63,235 bases of DNA from Flavobacterium hibernum. GTDB lineage: Bacteria > Bacteroidota > Bacteroidia > Flavobacteriales > Flavobacteriaceae. Below, one piece after another: positions 28,401 to 35,555 of the stretch. Each line of letters begins with the position of its first letter. The first letter of the stretch is position 1. The notes beneath the pieces were generated by a model. It saw nothing but the letters and a program-made list of their open reading frames with translations, did no database searches and had not been told where the DNA came from. The position numbers were made by a program, and so were the translations under genes. The stretch is from the NCBI RefSeq assembly GCF_000832125.1, contig NZ_JPRK01000022.1, forward strand, positions 1 to 63,235, given 5' to 3'.

Positions 28401-28609
28401 AAGTAAAATTTTCCGTCTAAATCAGTTTCTACGCCGTGTGTAGTTCCTTTTATGTTTACGGCCGCACCAACAATAGGCTGATTTGTGGTTTGATCTACAA
28501 TCGTTCCGTTAAGCTTCGACTGAATATTAGGTTCTGTATTTTGTGCATTCACGCCAATTGAAATAAACAAAATGCTAATCCATAAAATAAGTTTTGTATT
28601 TTTTTTCAT
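25424..28609 (-). CDS. SusC/RagA-type TonB-dependent transporter, sulfonate locus
   Basis: This 1061-aa outer membrane barrel has a signal peptide, a carboxypeptidase-like domain (GTIVDQTTNQPIVGAAV), the DEIVVVGYG segment before the plug, the plug (GGQASGLNIVQPSG) and a C-terminal Phe (TLGLNVGF). It imports ligand using TonB energy, with the SusD lid. It heads the operon that runs down to the APC permease. Its promoter lies about 470 nt upstream and the long leader holds a short upstream ORF and a conserved hairpin. It is a diverged paralogue of the gene at 43770-46901. Confidence 0.96.
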   Translation of the reverse strand: MKKNTKLILWISILFISIGVNAQNTEPNIQSKLNGTIVDQTTNQPIVGAAVNIKGTTHGVETDLDGKFYFQTGQKFPYTLIINYIGYNSKEVIVDGSPVVIKLTEQVEKLDEIVVVGYGTSAKKTFTGATAKIDAKQIANRPAQSFDQLLGGQASGLNIVQPSGSLNTTPVIRIRGINSITSSLYPLVIVDGVTVFTGTAGGAIGNNPLSDINPNDIESVDVLKDASAAAVYGSRAANGVIVITTKKGKKGKVNVNYDVWVSWNKATNLPKLLNAQDYVTIKNEARTNAGLSPGFALGQNADGSTIGTNWYDVAYHTGVSQNHNLSFSGATNATSYFVSTSYSDQNGILKTNEFIRKGIRLNFEHKLNNSLTLGTNFSYNNSLNSGPNSGSSTPNSVASSAGNSVNTQYIGLQPLGRLTYILPSNVSVYNPDGSYNINPSNGNIGYSANSPALGVFNAYNLQTILDLDKNTSENNTFIGSVYAELEIIKNLKFKTVYGINNFVVENKEFRNPYSGDGFSTKGSATNSNTKYSRSNWTNTLTYSTIFDQKHSLKVLLGQEKNVREIDGWGAIKTGLTDPFFTSYQGGFTTIAPGPSVQTENVLLSYFSSIAYDYDKKYLLNLNFRRDGLSALASGNKWGNFGGASIGWNVSEEDFFKNSSVKSVLNALKVRASYGIVGNSELNDYAALSQYTAGTYAGVPTLNFAQSGNSNLKWETSKKFDIGLNLGLFDNRITVEADYYKNDINDLILNAPQSLSQGIPNNSIAANVGSLYNKGFELTVSANIIDNNDFQWNASLNLSTIKNKVTSLGGYGDIYPTALSTFGIQNITREGYSVGSIFAVPTTGVNPENGNRVYVNANNEEVQYNALTKAFTYLNGNTAPAIDNYRDGRIQGPSLPTYYGGLNNNLSYKNFDLTIGLTFSGGNKLYNGTRSTLSDQRFFNNGTFIKDRWTTPGQVTDIPKLVYGDSFSGGFSSSNSAYVEDGSYLKVKNIILSYRIPVKNELVSKYISSAKVYAQGSNLLTWTKYRGSDPEISINGNSINSGKDQNVPANSSVFTLGLNVGF

Positions 28610-28711
28610 TCTTGGTATTGATTTTTTGTAATTAAAAAATGCCTCGAAAGTTTAATAAAACCCTCGTTTTGCATTCTTTTATTTAGTGATAAATGTTTCT
28701 TAAACCTTGTT

Positions 28712-28731
28712 ATTTCTGTTGCCGCAGAAAT
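28712..28731 (-). promoter_or_regulatory. Leader hairpin with CGGCAA loop, susC copy 1
   Basis: On the minus strand ATTTCTG-CGGCAA-CAGAAAT forms a 7-bp stem. It starts 3 nt after the upstream ORF stop codon. The copy 2 leader has the same loop and inner stem with a 10-bp stem. The flank AAGAAACATTTATCACTAAA is nearly identical in both leaders. There is no T-run after it, so it is not an intrinsic terminator by itself. Confidence 0.6.
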
Positions 28732-28734
28732 TTT

Positions 28735-28767
28735 TTAGGTGCAATTGTACTGGTGTATTTGTGTCAT
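28735..28767 (-). CDS. Upstream ORF (leader peptide) of susC copy 1
   Basis: ATG at 28767 encodes MTQIHQYNCT and stops directly before the leader hairpin. A single Cys codon is second from the end. The placement matches the copy 2 upstream ORF, which has four Cys codons. An A-rich stretch precedes the ATG, as is usual here. Whether it is translated is unproven. Confidence 0.4.
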   Translation of the reverse strand: MTQIHQYNCT

Positions 28768-28957
28768 GTTTGTTAGTTTTTAGTTATTTTTTTTGGATGA
28801 TTTATAGTTATGCGTAATAATCTCTTTGATGCAGAAAAGCGCAACAAAATGATTTATAATTTTCAATAAGAAACTTTTTAGGCCTTGAGAGATTCGTTTT
28901 TTAATTCTGATTTCATAAAAGAAAGTCAGTTATAAACAAAAGTTTTTTAGGGGATTT

Positions 28958-29044
28958 AACAACAGAAGCACATATAACAAAAGGTGTTATATGTATATTT
29001 TTTAGGAAGAATGTAATACGATATGCTTTCGGTTGTTTTCAAAA
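28958..29044 (-). promoter_or_regulatory. Conserved leader block, susC copy 1
   Basis: About 87 nt just downstream of the promoter are nearly identical to 47273-47360 in the other susC leader. On the minus strand the block runs TTTTGAAAACAACCGAAAGC, ATATCGTATTACATTC, a hairpin (ACATATAACA/TGTTATATGT) and TGCTTCTGTTGTT. The last segment can pair with GGCAACAGAA of the CGGCAA hairpin about 230 nt downstream, with two wobbles. Confidence 0.6.
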
Positions 29045-29083
29045 TGTAGTTCTTTTGGTTTTAAACTCTACTAATTCTATAGA

Positions 29084-29114
29084 CAAAGTTAATTTTAATA
29101 TAATAATATCCAAA
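29084..29114 (-). promoter_or_regulatory. Promoter of susC copy 1
   Basis: On the minus strand TTTG (29114-29111), a 19-nt spacer and TAACTTTG (29091-29084) match the Bacteroidota housekeeping promoter. The predicted transcript start is near 29077, giving a leader of about 470 nt. The copy 2 promoter has the same elements and spacer length. Confidence 0.65.
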
Positions 29115-29416
29115 AGTTTTTTAAAATTTATTTAAGAAAGTGAGAATGTGATTGATGAAATGTGAAATGATTTTGTTTGTAAGTTATTGGTTTTTAATTT
29201 GTTAAATATTTATTTCGGAAAATAAAAAAAAGACAAAAAAATAAGTATAAGTGAGATTTTTATACTTATTTTTCTGTCTTTAAGTAGCTTACATAAATGA
29301 AATACTCTTTTTTGAGTGAATGATTTTGGTAAGTATCTGTGCGTTTTTAATTTAAATTCGAAAATGAATTCAGGCTTATAGAAACTTTAGTTTTATTCAA
29401 AATAACCATAATCATT

Positions 29417-29523
29417 GTCATTTCGACGAAGGAGAAATCTCCGTAATCCCGAAGCTTCGGGACGCAATGAAAGCCCAATCTTTGTCGAGCTTCTTGTGGA
29501 GATTTCTCCTTCGTCGAAATGAC
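29417..29523. repeat. 100-bp inverted-repeat element
   Basis: A perfect 26-bp inverted repeat has arms 29417-29442 and 29498-29523, beginning gtcatttcgacgaaggag. The loop contains atctttgtcgagcttcttgt, a motif shared with other copies. It lies between the sulfatase gene and the susC promoter, in a gap of about 970 nt that holds no gene other than the leader ORF. Confidence 0.85.
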
Positions 29524-29579
29524 GAAAATGCGCAGACCAACTTTAAAATTAAGTTTTTATCAAAGTTTTTTATTATAAA

Positions 29580-31235
29580 TTATTTCTTTAAAGCTGCGCC
29601 ACCGGGCATAACTTCTGTTTTTAATTTGAATTTACTGTATTCTACAACTCCTGTTTTATCTGCCCAATCAAAATAAGAAGCCGAAAGTTTGTTTACTATT
29701 CCTAGGTTTTGCTGTGCAACATTTGTGGTTTCACCGCGATCTGTTTCTATATTATAAAGTTCCCATTCGTAAGATGGATAAGTCGAAACTAATTTCCATT
29801 TTCCATCTCTAACCGCTCTGTTTCCAGCTCTTTCCCAAAATAGAGGAGCGCCTCTGTTAACCTCTGAAACATTATCGAATAAAACGGGTAATAGACTTTT
29901 TCCTGCTAACGGATTTGACTTTACACCATTGTATTCCTGTGGATATTCGATTCCTGCCAATTCATAAAAAGTAGGAGCAAGGTCAATAATGTGTCCCGTT
30001 CCCTTATCGATTCTGCCCGCTTTTATTTTTGATGGAAACCACGCAATAAAAGGAGAACTGAATCCGCCTTCATGCATATTATTTTTATATTGTTGAAGTG
30101 GAGTATTCGATAAATAAGCCCAATTTTGTTCCTGATAATCAAATGAACCCGAAGTTCCAACAGGTCCATCATTTCGAACCAAACCTCGCCCTAGCGGATT
30201 ATAAGTATTGAAACCACCTTGCGCGCCATTGTCTGAAATAAAAATAATCAGCGTGTTTTTATCCTTTTTTAAAGCTTTTAGTTTCTCCAGAACTTTCCCC
30301 ACATTCTGATCCATATTATCGACCATTGCGGCATAAACTTCCATCTTTGCTTTCCAGAATTGTTTTTCATCATACGTTAATTTACTCCATTCCGGAACTT
30401 CGGGATCTCTTGGAGAAACCGTTTGATCTGAAGGTAAAATGCCGTTTGCTTTTAGTTTTGCAATTCTTTTTTCTCTTAAAATGTCCCAACCTTCATCAAA
30501 TTTCCCTCTGTATTTGGCAATATCAACCGGTTTTGCCTGCAATGGCCAGTGCGGTGCCGTAAAAGCTAAGTATAAAAAGAACGGTTTATTTTCTTTGTTT
30601 TGTTCGTCTAGAAAAGTTACAGCATTATTGCCAATTTCATCTGTAAAATAGTACGAATCATCTTTTGGATGTAATTCTTCATTATTCCGAATCAGTTTTA
30701 CAGGATAAGGTGTTTTCCCAAAAGGCAACGGTTTAGTATCAAAATAGTTTGAGGCGCCTTTCAGGATTCCGTAAAACTTATCAAAACCTCTCTGATTTGG
30801 CCATTGCGCCTGATCTTCAGAACCTACATGCCATTTTCCTGAAAGCAAAGTGCTGTAACCTCCGGAACGGAAAACTTCGCCTAAAGTCAAGGATTCTTTA
30901 TTTAAATATCCCTGATAAGCAGGCAATCCTAAATTAACATCAAAAAATCCCATTCCGGCTTTGTGCTGATATTGTCCAGTAAGCAACGAACCACGAGTTG
31001 GTGCACAAATCGAGTTATTGTAAAATTCGCGCAAGCGTAAACCTTCGCTAGCCAGTTTATCTAAATTTGGTGTTTTAATTTCGGAACCATAATTTCCTAA
31101 ATCAGAATAACCCATATCATCCACCATTATTAAAACGATATTGGGTTTTGATGTTTCTTGAGTTGCTTTATTTTGTGCCGAAACTAAAACGACTGTAGAT
31201 AACAGAAGGTTTAGCGTAATAATTGTTTTTTTCAT
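29580..31235 (-). CDS. Secreted type I arylsulfatase
   Basis: This 551-aa sulfatase has a signal peptide (residues 1-20) and metal ligands in VDDMG (D39-D40). The formylglycine site is C77 in the CxPxR motif (ICAPTRGSLLTG). It hydrolyses sulfate esters in the periplasm or outside the cell and needs its Cys converted to formylglycine. No maturase is in the window. It is the last gene of the sulfatase run, after the YeiH-type gene and one repeat element. Confidence 0.95.
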   Translation of the reverse strand: MKKTIITLNLLLSTVVLVSAQNKATQETSKPNIVLIMVDDMGYSDLGNYGSEIKTPNLDKLASEGLRLREFYNNSICAPTRGSLLTGQYQHKAGMGFFDVNLGLPAYQGYLNKESLTLGEVFRSGGYSTLLSGKWHVGSEDQAQWPNQRGFDKFYGILKGASNYFDTKPLPFGKTPYPVKLIRNNEELHPKDDSYYFTDEIGNNAVTFLDEQNKENKPFFLYLAFTAPHWPLQAKPVDIAKYRGKFDEGWDILREKRIAKLKANGILPSDQTVSPRDPEVPEWSKLTYDEKQFWKAKMEVYAAMVDNMDQNVGKVLEKLKALKKDKNTLIIFISDNGAQGGFNTYNPLGRGLVRNDGPVGTSGSFDYQEQNWAYLSNTPLQQYKNNMHEGGFSSPFIAWFPSKIKAGRIDKGTGHIIDLAPTFYELAGIEYPQEYNGVKSNPLAGKSLLPVLFDNVSEVNRGAPLFWERAGNRAVRDGKWKLVSTYPSYEWELYNIETDRGETTNVAQQNLGIVNKLSASYFDWADKTGVVEYSKFKLKTEVMPGGAALKK

Positions 31236-31320
31236 TATTGTTGATATTTTAATTTTTTAGAAATTATTGGGTTTTAACTTTATCGAAGTTTTATTAGAAA
31301 AATTGGTGTGCGCATTTTTT

Positions 31321-31423
31321 GTCTTCCTGAGCGAAGTCGAAGGACACGCACGAAACTCCTTAAAGAAATAACGACAATCTTTGTCGAGCTACTTAAGTGT
31401 CCTTCGACTTCGCTCAGGAGGAC
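31321..31423. repeat. 100-bp inverted-repeat element, divergent arm type
   Basis: Arms 31321-31347 and 31397-31423 are 27 bp with one mismatch and contain gcgaagtcgaagg. The loop again has caatctttgtcgagctactt. It lies between the sulfatase and YeiH-type genes. The arm core differs from the other copies but is matched on both sides. Confidence 0.85.
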
Positions 31424-31434
31424 AATGAGTGCGA

Positions 31435-32697
31435 TTATTTACCAAAAAGCAAAAACGCAATAATCAGCGTAACAATTACATTAAACAATTGCGCGATTAA
31501 AAACGCATATAGTGGTTTTCTACTATTATTGCTCAGTAAATCTTTAAAGTTGGTTTCGAGACCAATACTCGTAAAAGCTAAAGCAAACCAAATGCCTTGT
31601 AGATTTTTCAAACTGTCTTTTACGCCATCTCGAACTTCAGAAGTTAAAAGAAAAGAGAATAGAAGAGAAGCAGCAATAAAACCAATAACAAATTTTGGAA
31701 AACGCTCCCAAATAACACTCAAAGTTGGTTTTGATTCTACAGCTTCTGCTGATTTGTTGTGTGTATAGGTCCAATAAACAGAGATAGCAAAAGCAGCAAT
31801 TCCTAACAATACATTTTGAGAGAATTTTACAATTGTACTAATTTTTAAAGCGGTTTCTCCAACCAAAGAACCCGAAGCTACAACTGCGCCAGAGGTATCG
31901 ATGCTTCCGCCTAACCACGCTCCGGTAACTTCTTCTGGGAAGTTGAAATATTTGGCAATTATGGGCATGAAAATCATCATGGGAATTGCGGTTACCAAAA
32001 CAATCGAAATAACATAAGACAGTTTTTTAGAATCGCCTTTAATCGCTCCCGAAGTTGCAATGGCAGCAGAAACGCCACAAATAGAAACGGCACTCGAAAT
32101 CATCATGGTTAATTCGTCATCGACTTTTAGTTTTTTGCACAACCAAAAAGCAAAATACCAAACGGATAAAACCACAACCAAAGCCTGAATTAATCCTAAA
32201 GAACCTGCTTTTAAAATGTCTGAAAATATGACGCTGGTTCCCAATAAAACCAATCCAATTTTGACAAATACTTCTGTCGAAAGCGCTGATCGAAACCAGT
32301 CCGGAAGTTTAAAGAAATTACCAATCGCTAAACCAATCGCTAAACTGAAAATTACAGCTTCGAGATTTAATCCTTTTACTTCGGTATTTCCGGCAATGAT
32401 TAGTGCAATAACGGTTAAAATATAAACAATTGGGAAACCCAATAGAAAGTATTTTACAGATTTTCCAATTAAGAATGCGCCCAAAGCACCTATAGAAATG
32501 AGATATAAAAACTGGAATCCGAGGATTTTTAGGTTTTGAAAATCGAATACATCTTGGAATAAATCTGTTCCGGTTGACCACTTGAAAACAGGAACTTCGG
32601 GAAGGAAAACAAAAAGAGAAGTCCCAATGATTATAAATCCGAGAATTACAACGGTCCAGTCTTCGTGAATAGTAAATGATTTGGTTGAGGTTGACAT
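31435..32697 (-). CDS. YeiH/UPF0324-type putative sulfate exporter
   Basis: This 420-aa inner membrane protein has about ten to twelve helices. Family segments include GLAIGNFFKLP, the ISSAVSICGVSAAIATSGAIKG stretch (split by my reading around the Cys) and GAWLGGSIDTSGAVVASG. The family is annotated as putative sulfate exporters, with little direct proof. Between three sulfatase genes it may expel sulfate or sulfite that accumulates when esters are degraded. Its neighbours share the same strand. Confidence 0.9.
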   Translation of the reverse strand: MSTSTKSFTIHEDWTVVILGFIIIGTSLFVFLPEVPVFKWSTGTDLFQDVFDFQNLKILGFQFLYLISIGALGAFLIGKSVKYFLLGFPIVYILTVIALIIAGNTEVKGLNLEAVIFSLAIGLAIGNFFKLPDWFRSALSTEVFVKIGLVLLGTSVIFSDILKAGSLGLIQALVVVLSVWYFAFWLCKKLKVDDELTMMISSAVSICGVSAAIATSGAIKGDSKKLSYVISIVLVTAIPMMIFMPIIAKYFNFPEEVTGAWLGGSIDTSGAVVASGSLVGETALKISTIVKFSQNVLLGIAAFAISVYWTYTHNKSAEAVESKPTLSVIWERFPKFVIGFIAASLLFSFLLTSEVRDGVKDSLKNLQGIWFALAFTSIGLETNFKDLLSNNSRKPLYAFLIAQLFNVIVTLIIAFLLFGK

Positions 32698-32938
32698 TGT
32701 ATTATTTAATGGTTTTAATTTTTTTGAATAGACTCCAGCTTTAGGAGATTATTGTTATTTCAATGAAATTGGCTTTAGCCGAACTTTTTATTTGGCTAAA
32801 GCCTTTGAATATCTTCATTTTTAAACTCCAGCTAAAGTTGGAGGCAATTCAAAGAATCAATGTAAAAAAGAGATACTGAGTTAAACCCGACAGTCCCGAA
32901 GCCTCGAGATAAAACCTGTCGGGTTTGTATGATGTTGA
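32698..32938. other. Intergenic hairpin cluster
   Basis: No gene is seen. Three hairpins follow each other. The first is ggctttagcc/ggctaaagcc near 32771-32804. The second is an imperfect ctccagct/agttggag near 32825-32843. The third, aaacccgacag (32883-32893) with ctgtcgggttt (32916-32926), resembles the hairpin at 3563-3589. They lie between the sulfatase 2 stop and the YeiH-type start and could attenuate readthrough. Confidence 0.55.
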
Positions 32939-34555
32939 CTACAAATCGACAAAGTATTTTTGTTTGCCAAAATCAAATTCATAATAGGTTAGATTTGGCC
33001 ATAAAGGTTTTATTAAACCTTTCTCCCAGTTTTGTAAAGCAAGTTGTAGTTCCTTTACTTTTTCAGGATTTTTTGAAGCCAAATCTGTTGTTTCAGATTT
33101 ATCTTTTGCCAGATTATAAAGCCATTCTTCATGCGTTTTTCCGCTTACGATTAATTTCCAATCTCCGCTTCTAATGGCTTTTGCATCGCCGGAACGCCAG
33201 TATAAAGTTTTGTGTGCTTCTTTGTTTTCATTTACGGTATTTACCAAATCTACACCATCATAAATACGATCTTTTGGTAAATCAGAATGAATGGCTGCTG
33301 CAATCGTACTAAAAATGTCTAATGTACTTACCGGAGTTTTATAAATCGTATGCGGTTTAATTTTTCCTTTCCACGAAAGTGCAAACGGAACATTTACACC
33401 ACCTTCAAAATGAGAAAACTTACCGGCTTTTAGTGGTGCATTTGTAGTTGCAAAAGTATAATCGGCGCCACCGTTATCACTTGCAAAAATGATTAATGTA
33501 TTATCTTCGAGACCTTCTTTTTTTACTTTGGCTCTAATTCTTCCAACAGCATCATCAAGCGCACTAATCATGGCAAAATAAACACGTTTGTTTTCGTCTT
33601 TTACATTTGGGAAACGATCGTAGTATTTTTTGCGAACCTGAAATGGCGTGTGTGGTGCGTTAAACGGAACGTAAAGCAAGAAAGGTTTTGTTTTATTTTT
33701 ATCGATAAAAGCTTCGGCTTCATCCGCGAATGTTTCGGTTAAATAGGCTTTGTTATGAATAATAGTAGTATCGCGACGAATTTGCCCAATTCCAACACGG
33801 CCTTTTCCCCAAATCATTTTATCGGTAAAATCTTTGTGATGGTGATTGATGATATCCGGATTATCATCTTCGGGTGTGTAAAGCGAAAATGCCTGATAAA
33901 ACCCGTAATGATAATCGAAACCTCTGTCTAAAGGGAAAAAACCTTTGTTGTGTCCAAGATGCCATTTTCCGATAATTGCGGTGCTGTAACCTTGTTTTTT
34001 GGCCAAATCTGCAAATGTAATTTCAGATTGTGGTAATCCCTGAGTTGCGATTGAAGCTTCGTTTGGATAATTGATTTTGTCGTTTAATCTCCAGTTATTG
34101 GTATTAATTAAATATTTAAAACCATAATATTCTAAGTTGTTTTTTGGATAACGGTCGCCAGGCTGGTATTCGTGACCAAAACGTTCCTGATAACGACCTG
34201 TTAATATTCCGGCACGAGAAGGCGAACAAATCGAAGCCGAAACATATCCGTCCTGAAAAGTAACTCCTGAAGCTGCTAGCGAATCGATTTGTGGCGTTGG
34301 AGTCGATTTTCCACCGTATAGCGAAATGTCATATTTTCCTAAGTCATCAGCCAGAATGATAATGATATTTGGTTTTTTTAAAGTTTTGTCTGTGTTAACT
34401 TTTTGAGCAAGAAATGCTGTTTTTCCGGCTAATAATTTTTTATCAGGCTGTACTAATGTTCCATCCGTATTGATGGGCCAGAATAAAAATATCGCCAATA
34501 GAAAAAGGATAGCAACTATTGGGAGAATGATCTTTTTTGTTTTGGATAATGGCAT
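32939..34555 (-). CDS. Membrane-anchored sulfatase
   Basis: This 538-aa type I sulfatase has an N-terminal membrane segment (residues 9-26) instead of a clear cleaved signal. The metal site is ADDLG at 69-73 and the formylglycine Cys is C110 in ICSPSRAGILTG. It acts on the periplasmic side. Of the three sulfatases here it alone has CSPSR rather than CAPTR, which suggests a different substrate group. It lies 271 nt from the rhodanese-thioredoxin gene, with an inverted-repeat element between. Confidence 0.94.
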   Translation of the reverse strand: MPLSKTKKIILPIVAILFLLAIFLFWPINTDGTLVQPDKKLLAGKTAFLAQKVNTDKTLKKPNIIIILADDLGKYDISLYGGKSTPTPQIDSLAASGVTFQDGYVSASICSPSRAGILTGRYQERFGHEYQPGDRYPKNNLEYYGFKYLINTNNWRLNDKINYPNEASIATQGLPQSEITFADLAKKQGYSTAIIGKWHLGHNKGFFPLDRGFDYHYGFYQAFSLYTPEDDNPDIINHHHKDFTDKMIWGKGRVGIGQIRRDTTIIHNKAYLTETFADEAEAFIDKNKTKPFLLYVPFNAPHTPFQVRKKYYDRFPNVKDENKRVYFAMISALDDAVGRIRAKVKKEGLEDNTLIIFASDNGGADYTFATTNAPLKAGKFSHFEGGVNVPFALSWKGKIKPHTIYKTPVSTLDIFSTIAAAIHSDLPKDRIYDGVDLVNTVNENKEAHKTLYWRSGDAKAIRSGDWKLIVSGKTHEEWLYNLAKDKSETTDLASKNPEKVKELQLALQNWEKGLIKPLWPNLTYYEFDFGKQKYFVDL

Positions 34556-34617
34556 AGTTTTTTGTTTTTGTTTTGGATGTTGTTTTAGCTACAATCTTTG
34601 TCAAAGTTTTATTCGCA

Positions 34618-34724
34618 TTTTTGTCATCCCGAGGAACGAGGGATCCCCGTTAGTAGCTCGACAATCTACATACACTTTGTGTTAGTTTCTTGCGAAGATC
34701 CCTCGTTCCTCGGGATGACAAAAA
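34618..34724. repeat. 100-bp inverted-repeat element, gtcatcccgagg type
   Basis: A perfect 28-bp inverted repeat has arms 34618-34645 and 34697-34724 with core catcccgaggaacgaggg. The loop carries tagctcgacaatct, the reverse complement of the loop motif in other copies, so this element sits in the opposite orientation. Confidence 0.87.
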
Positions 34725-34826
34725 TGACGATTCTAATTGCGAAGCACAGATTAAAAGATTTAGTAGATTAAAATAAAAATCAGCTCAATCTGCAAAATCA
34801 GCGTGAAAAAAAATATAACAATCGCA

Positions 34827-35543
34827 TTATTTAGCAGACAAAGCCACATCAACATCGTTTTTCAAATCGCCTAAACCTTCTTTTTTGAATACAATTTTTC
34901 CGTCTTTGTATAAGATCAAAGTAGGGAAGACTTTTACGGTTTTTAAATCGGCAATTACTTGCGGACTATCTTCCAGTTCTATTTCTACAATTTTAAGATG
35001 TTCACCGTATTGTGCTTTAATGGTTTCTAAAATGGGTTTTACTTTTTTGCACGGAGCACAATATTTAGAGCCAATATCAACCAAAACATCTTTGTTTTCT
35101 GAGATGATTTTTTTGTATTCTGCCAGTGTCAATTTGCTTTTAGAATTGGCATAAAAAGGTTTTCCGTTTCCAATCCAATTGGCAATTCCGCCTTCTAGAC
35201 TATACGCTTCTTTGAAACCTTTTTTTAATAAATCGTCTGCCAGCCAAACACTTCGTCCTGCACCAATAGAATAGGTGAAAACAGGTCTTGTCTTGTCTAG
35301 TTTTGCAATTTGTTGATCATAATCTTTAGATTCCAGATTAAAATTAACAGCGCCATTGATATGGTTTAGTACAAATTCTTCTGGGCCTCTGGCATCAATT
35401 ATTTGTGGATTTTTTTCGCTTTTAATTTTCGAATAAAATACATCTAAAGTTACGGTATTTGAGCTTTTGTTTTGTGAAAATCCCAAAACCGTAAAAAGCA
35501 AAATGGCGGTTGTAATACTATTTTTAAATATTTTATTTTTCAT
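34827..35543 (-). CDS. Periplasmic rhodanese-thioredoxin fusion
   Basis: This 238-aa protein has a signal peptide, a rhodanese-like domain (about 28-130) and a thioredoxin-like domain (about 138-238). The thioredoxin site CAPC is at 162-165. In the rhodanese domain the active-site loop, normally C-x-x-G-x-R, reads SIGAGR at 92-97, so the catalytic Cys is Ser92. Sulfur transfer by that domain is unlikely, while the dithiol could still be redox-active. It follows the alkyl sulfatase gene by 12 nt. A role in thiol or sulfur handling in the periplasm fits the cluster. Confidence 0.88.
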   Translation of the reverse strand: MKNKIFKNSITTAILLFTVLGFSQNKSSNTVTLDVFYSKIKSEKNPQIIDARGPEEFVLNHINGAVNFNLESKDYDQQIAKLDKTRPVFTYSIGAGRSVWLADDLLKKGFKEAYSLEGGIANWIGNGKPFYANSKSKLTLAEYKKIISENKDVLVDIGSKYCAPCKKVKPILETIKAQYGEHLKIVEIELEDSPQVIADLKTVKVFPTLILYKDGKIVFKKEGLGDLKNDVDVALSAK

Positions 35544-35555
35544 GATTTGTAGTTT

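Noticed and set aside
28610..29100. SAM or other known riboswitch in the susC leaders
   Set aside because: I looked for SAM-I, SAM-II and cobalamin-type cores and recognised none; the leader ORF and hairpin explain the conserved parts better.
29417..29523. CRISPR or phage attachment site at the inverted repeats
   Set aside because: Copies are single and scattered, with no repeat-spacer array, cas genes or integrase.
31397..31768. 123-codon plus-strand ORF
   Set aside because: It starts inside an inverted-repeat arm and runs antisense through the YeiH-type gene, with no recognisable domain.
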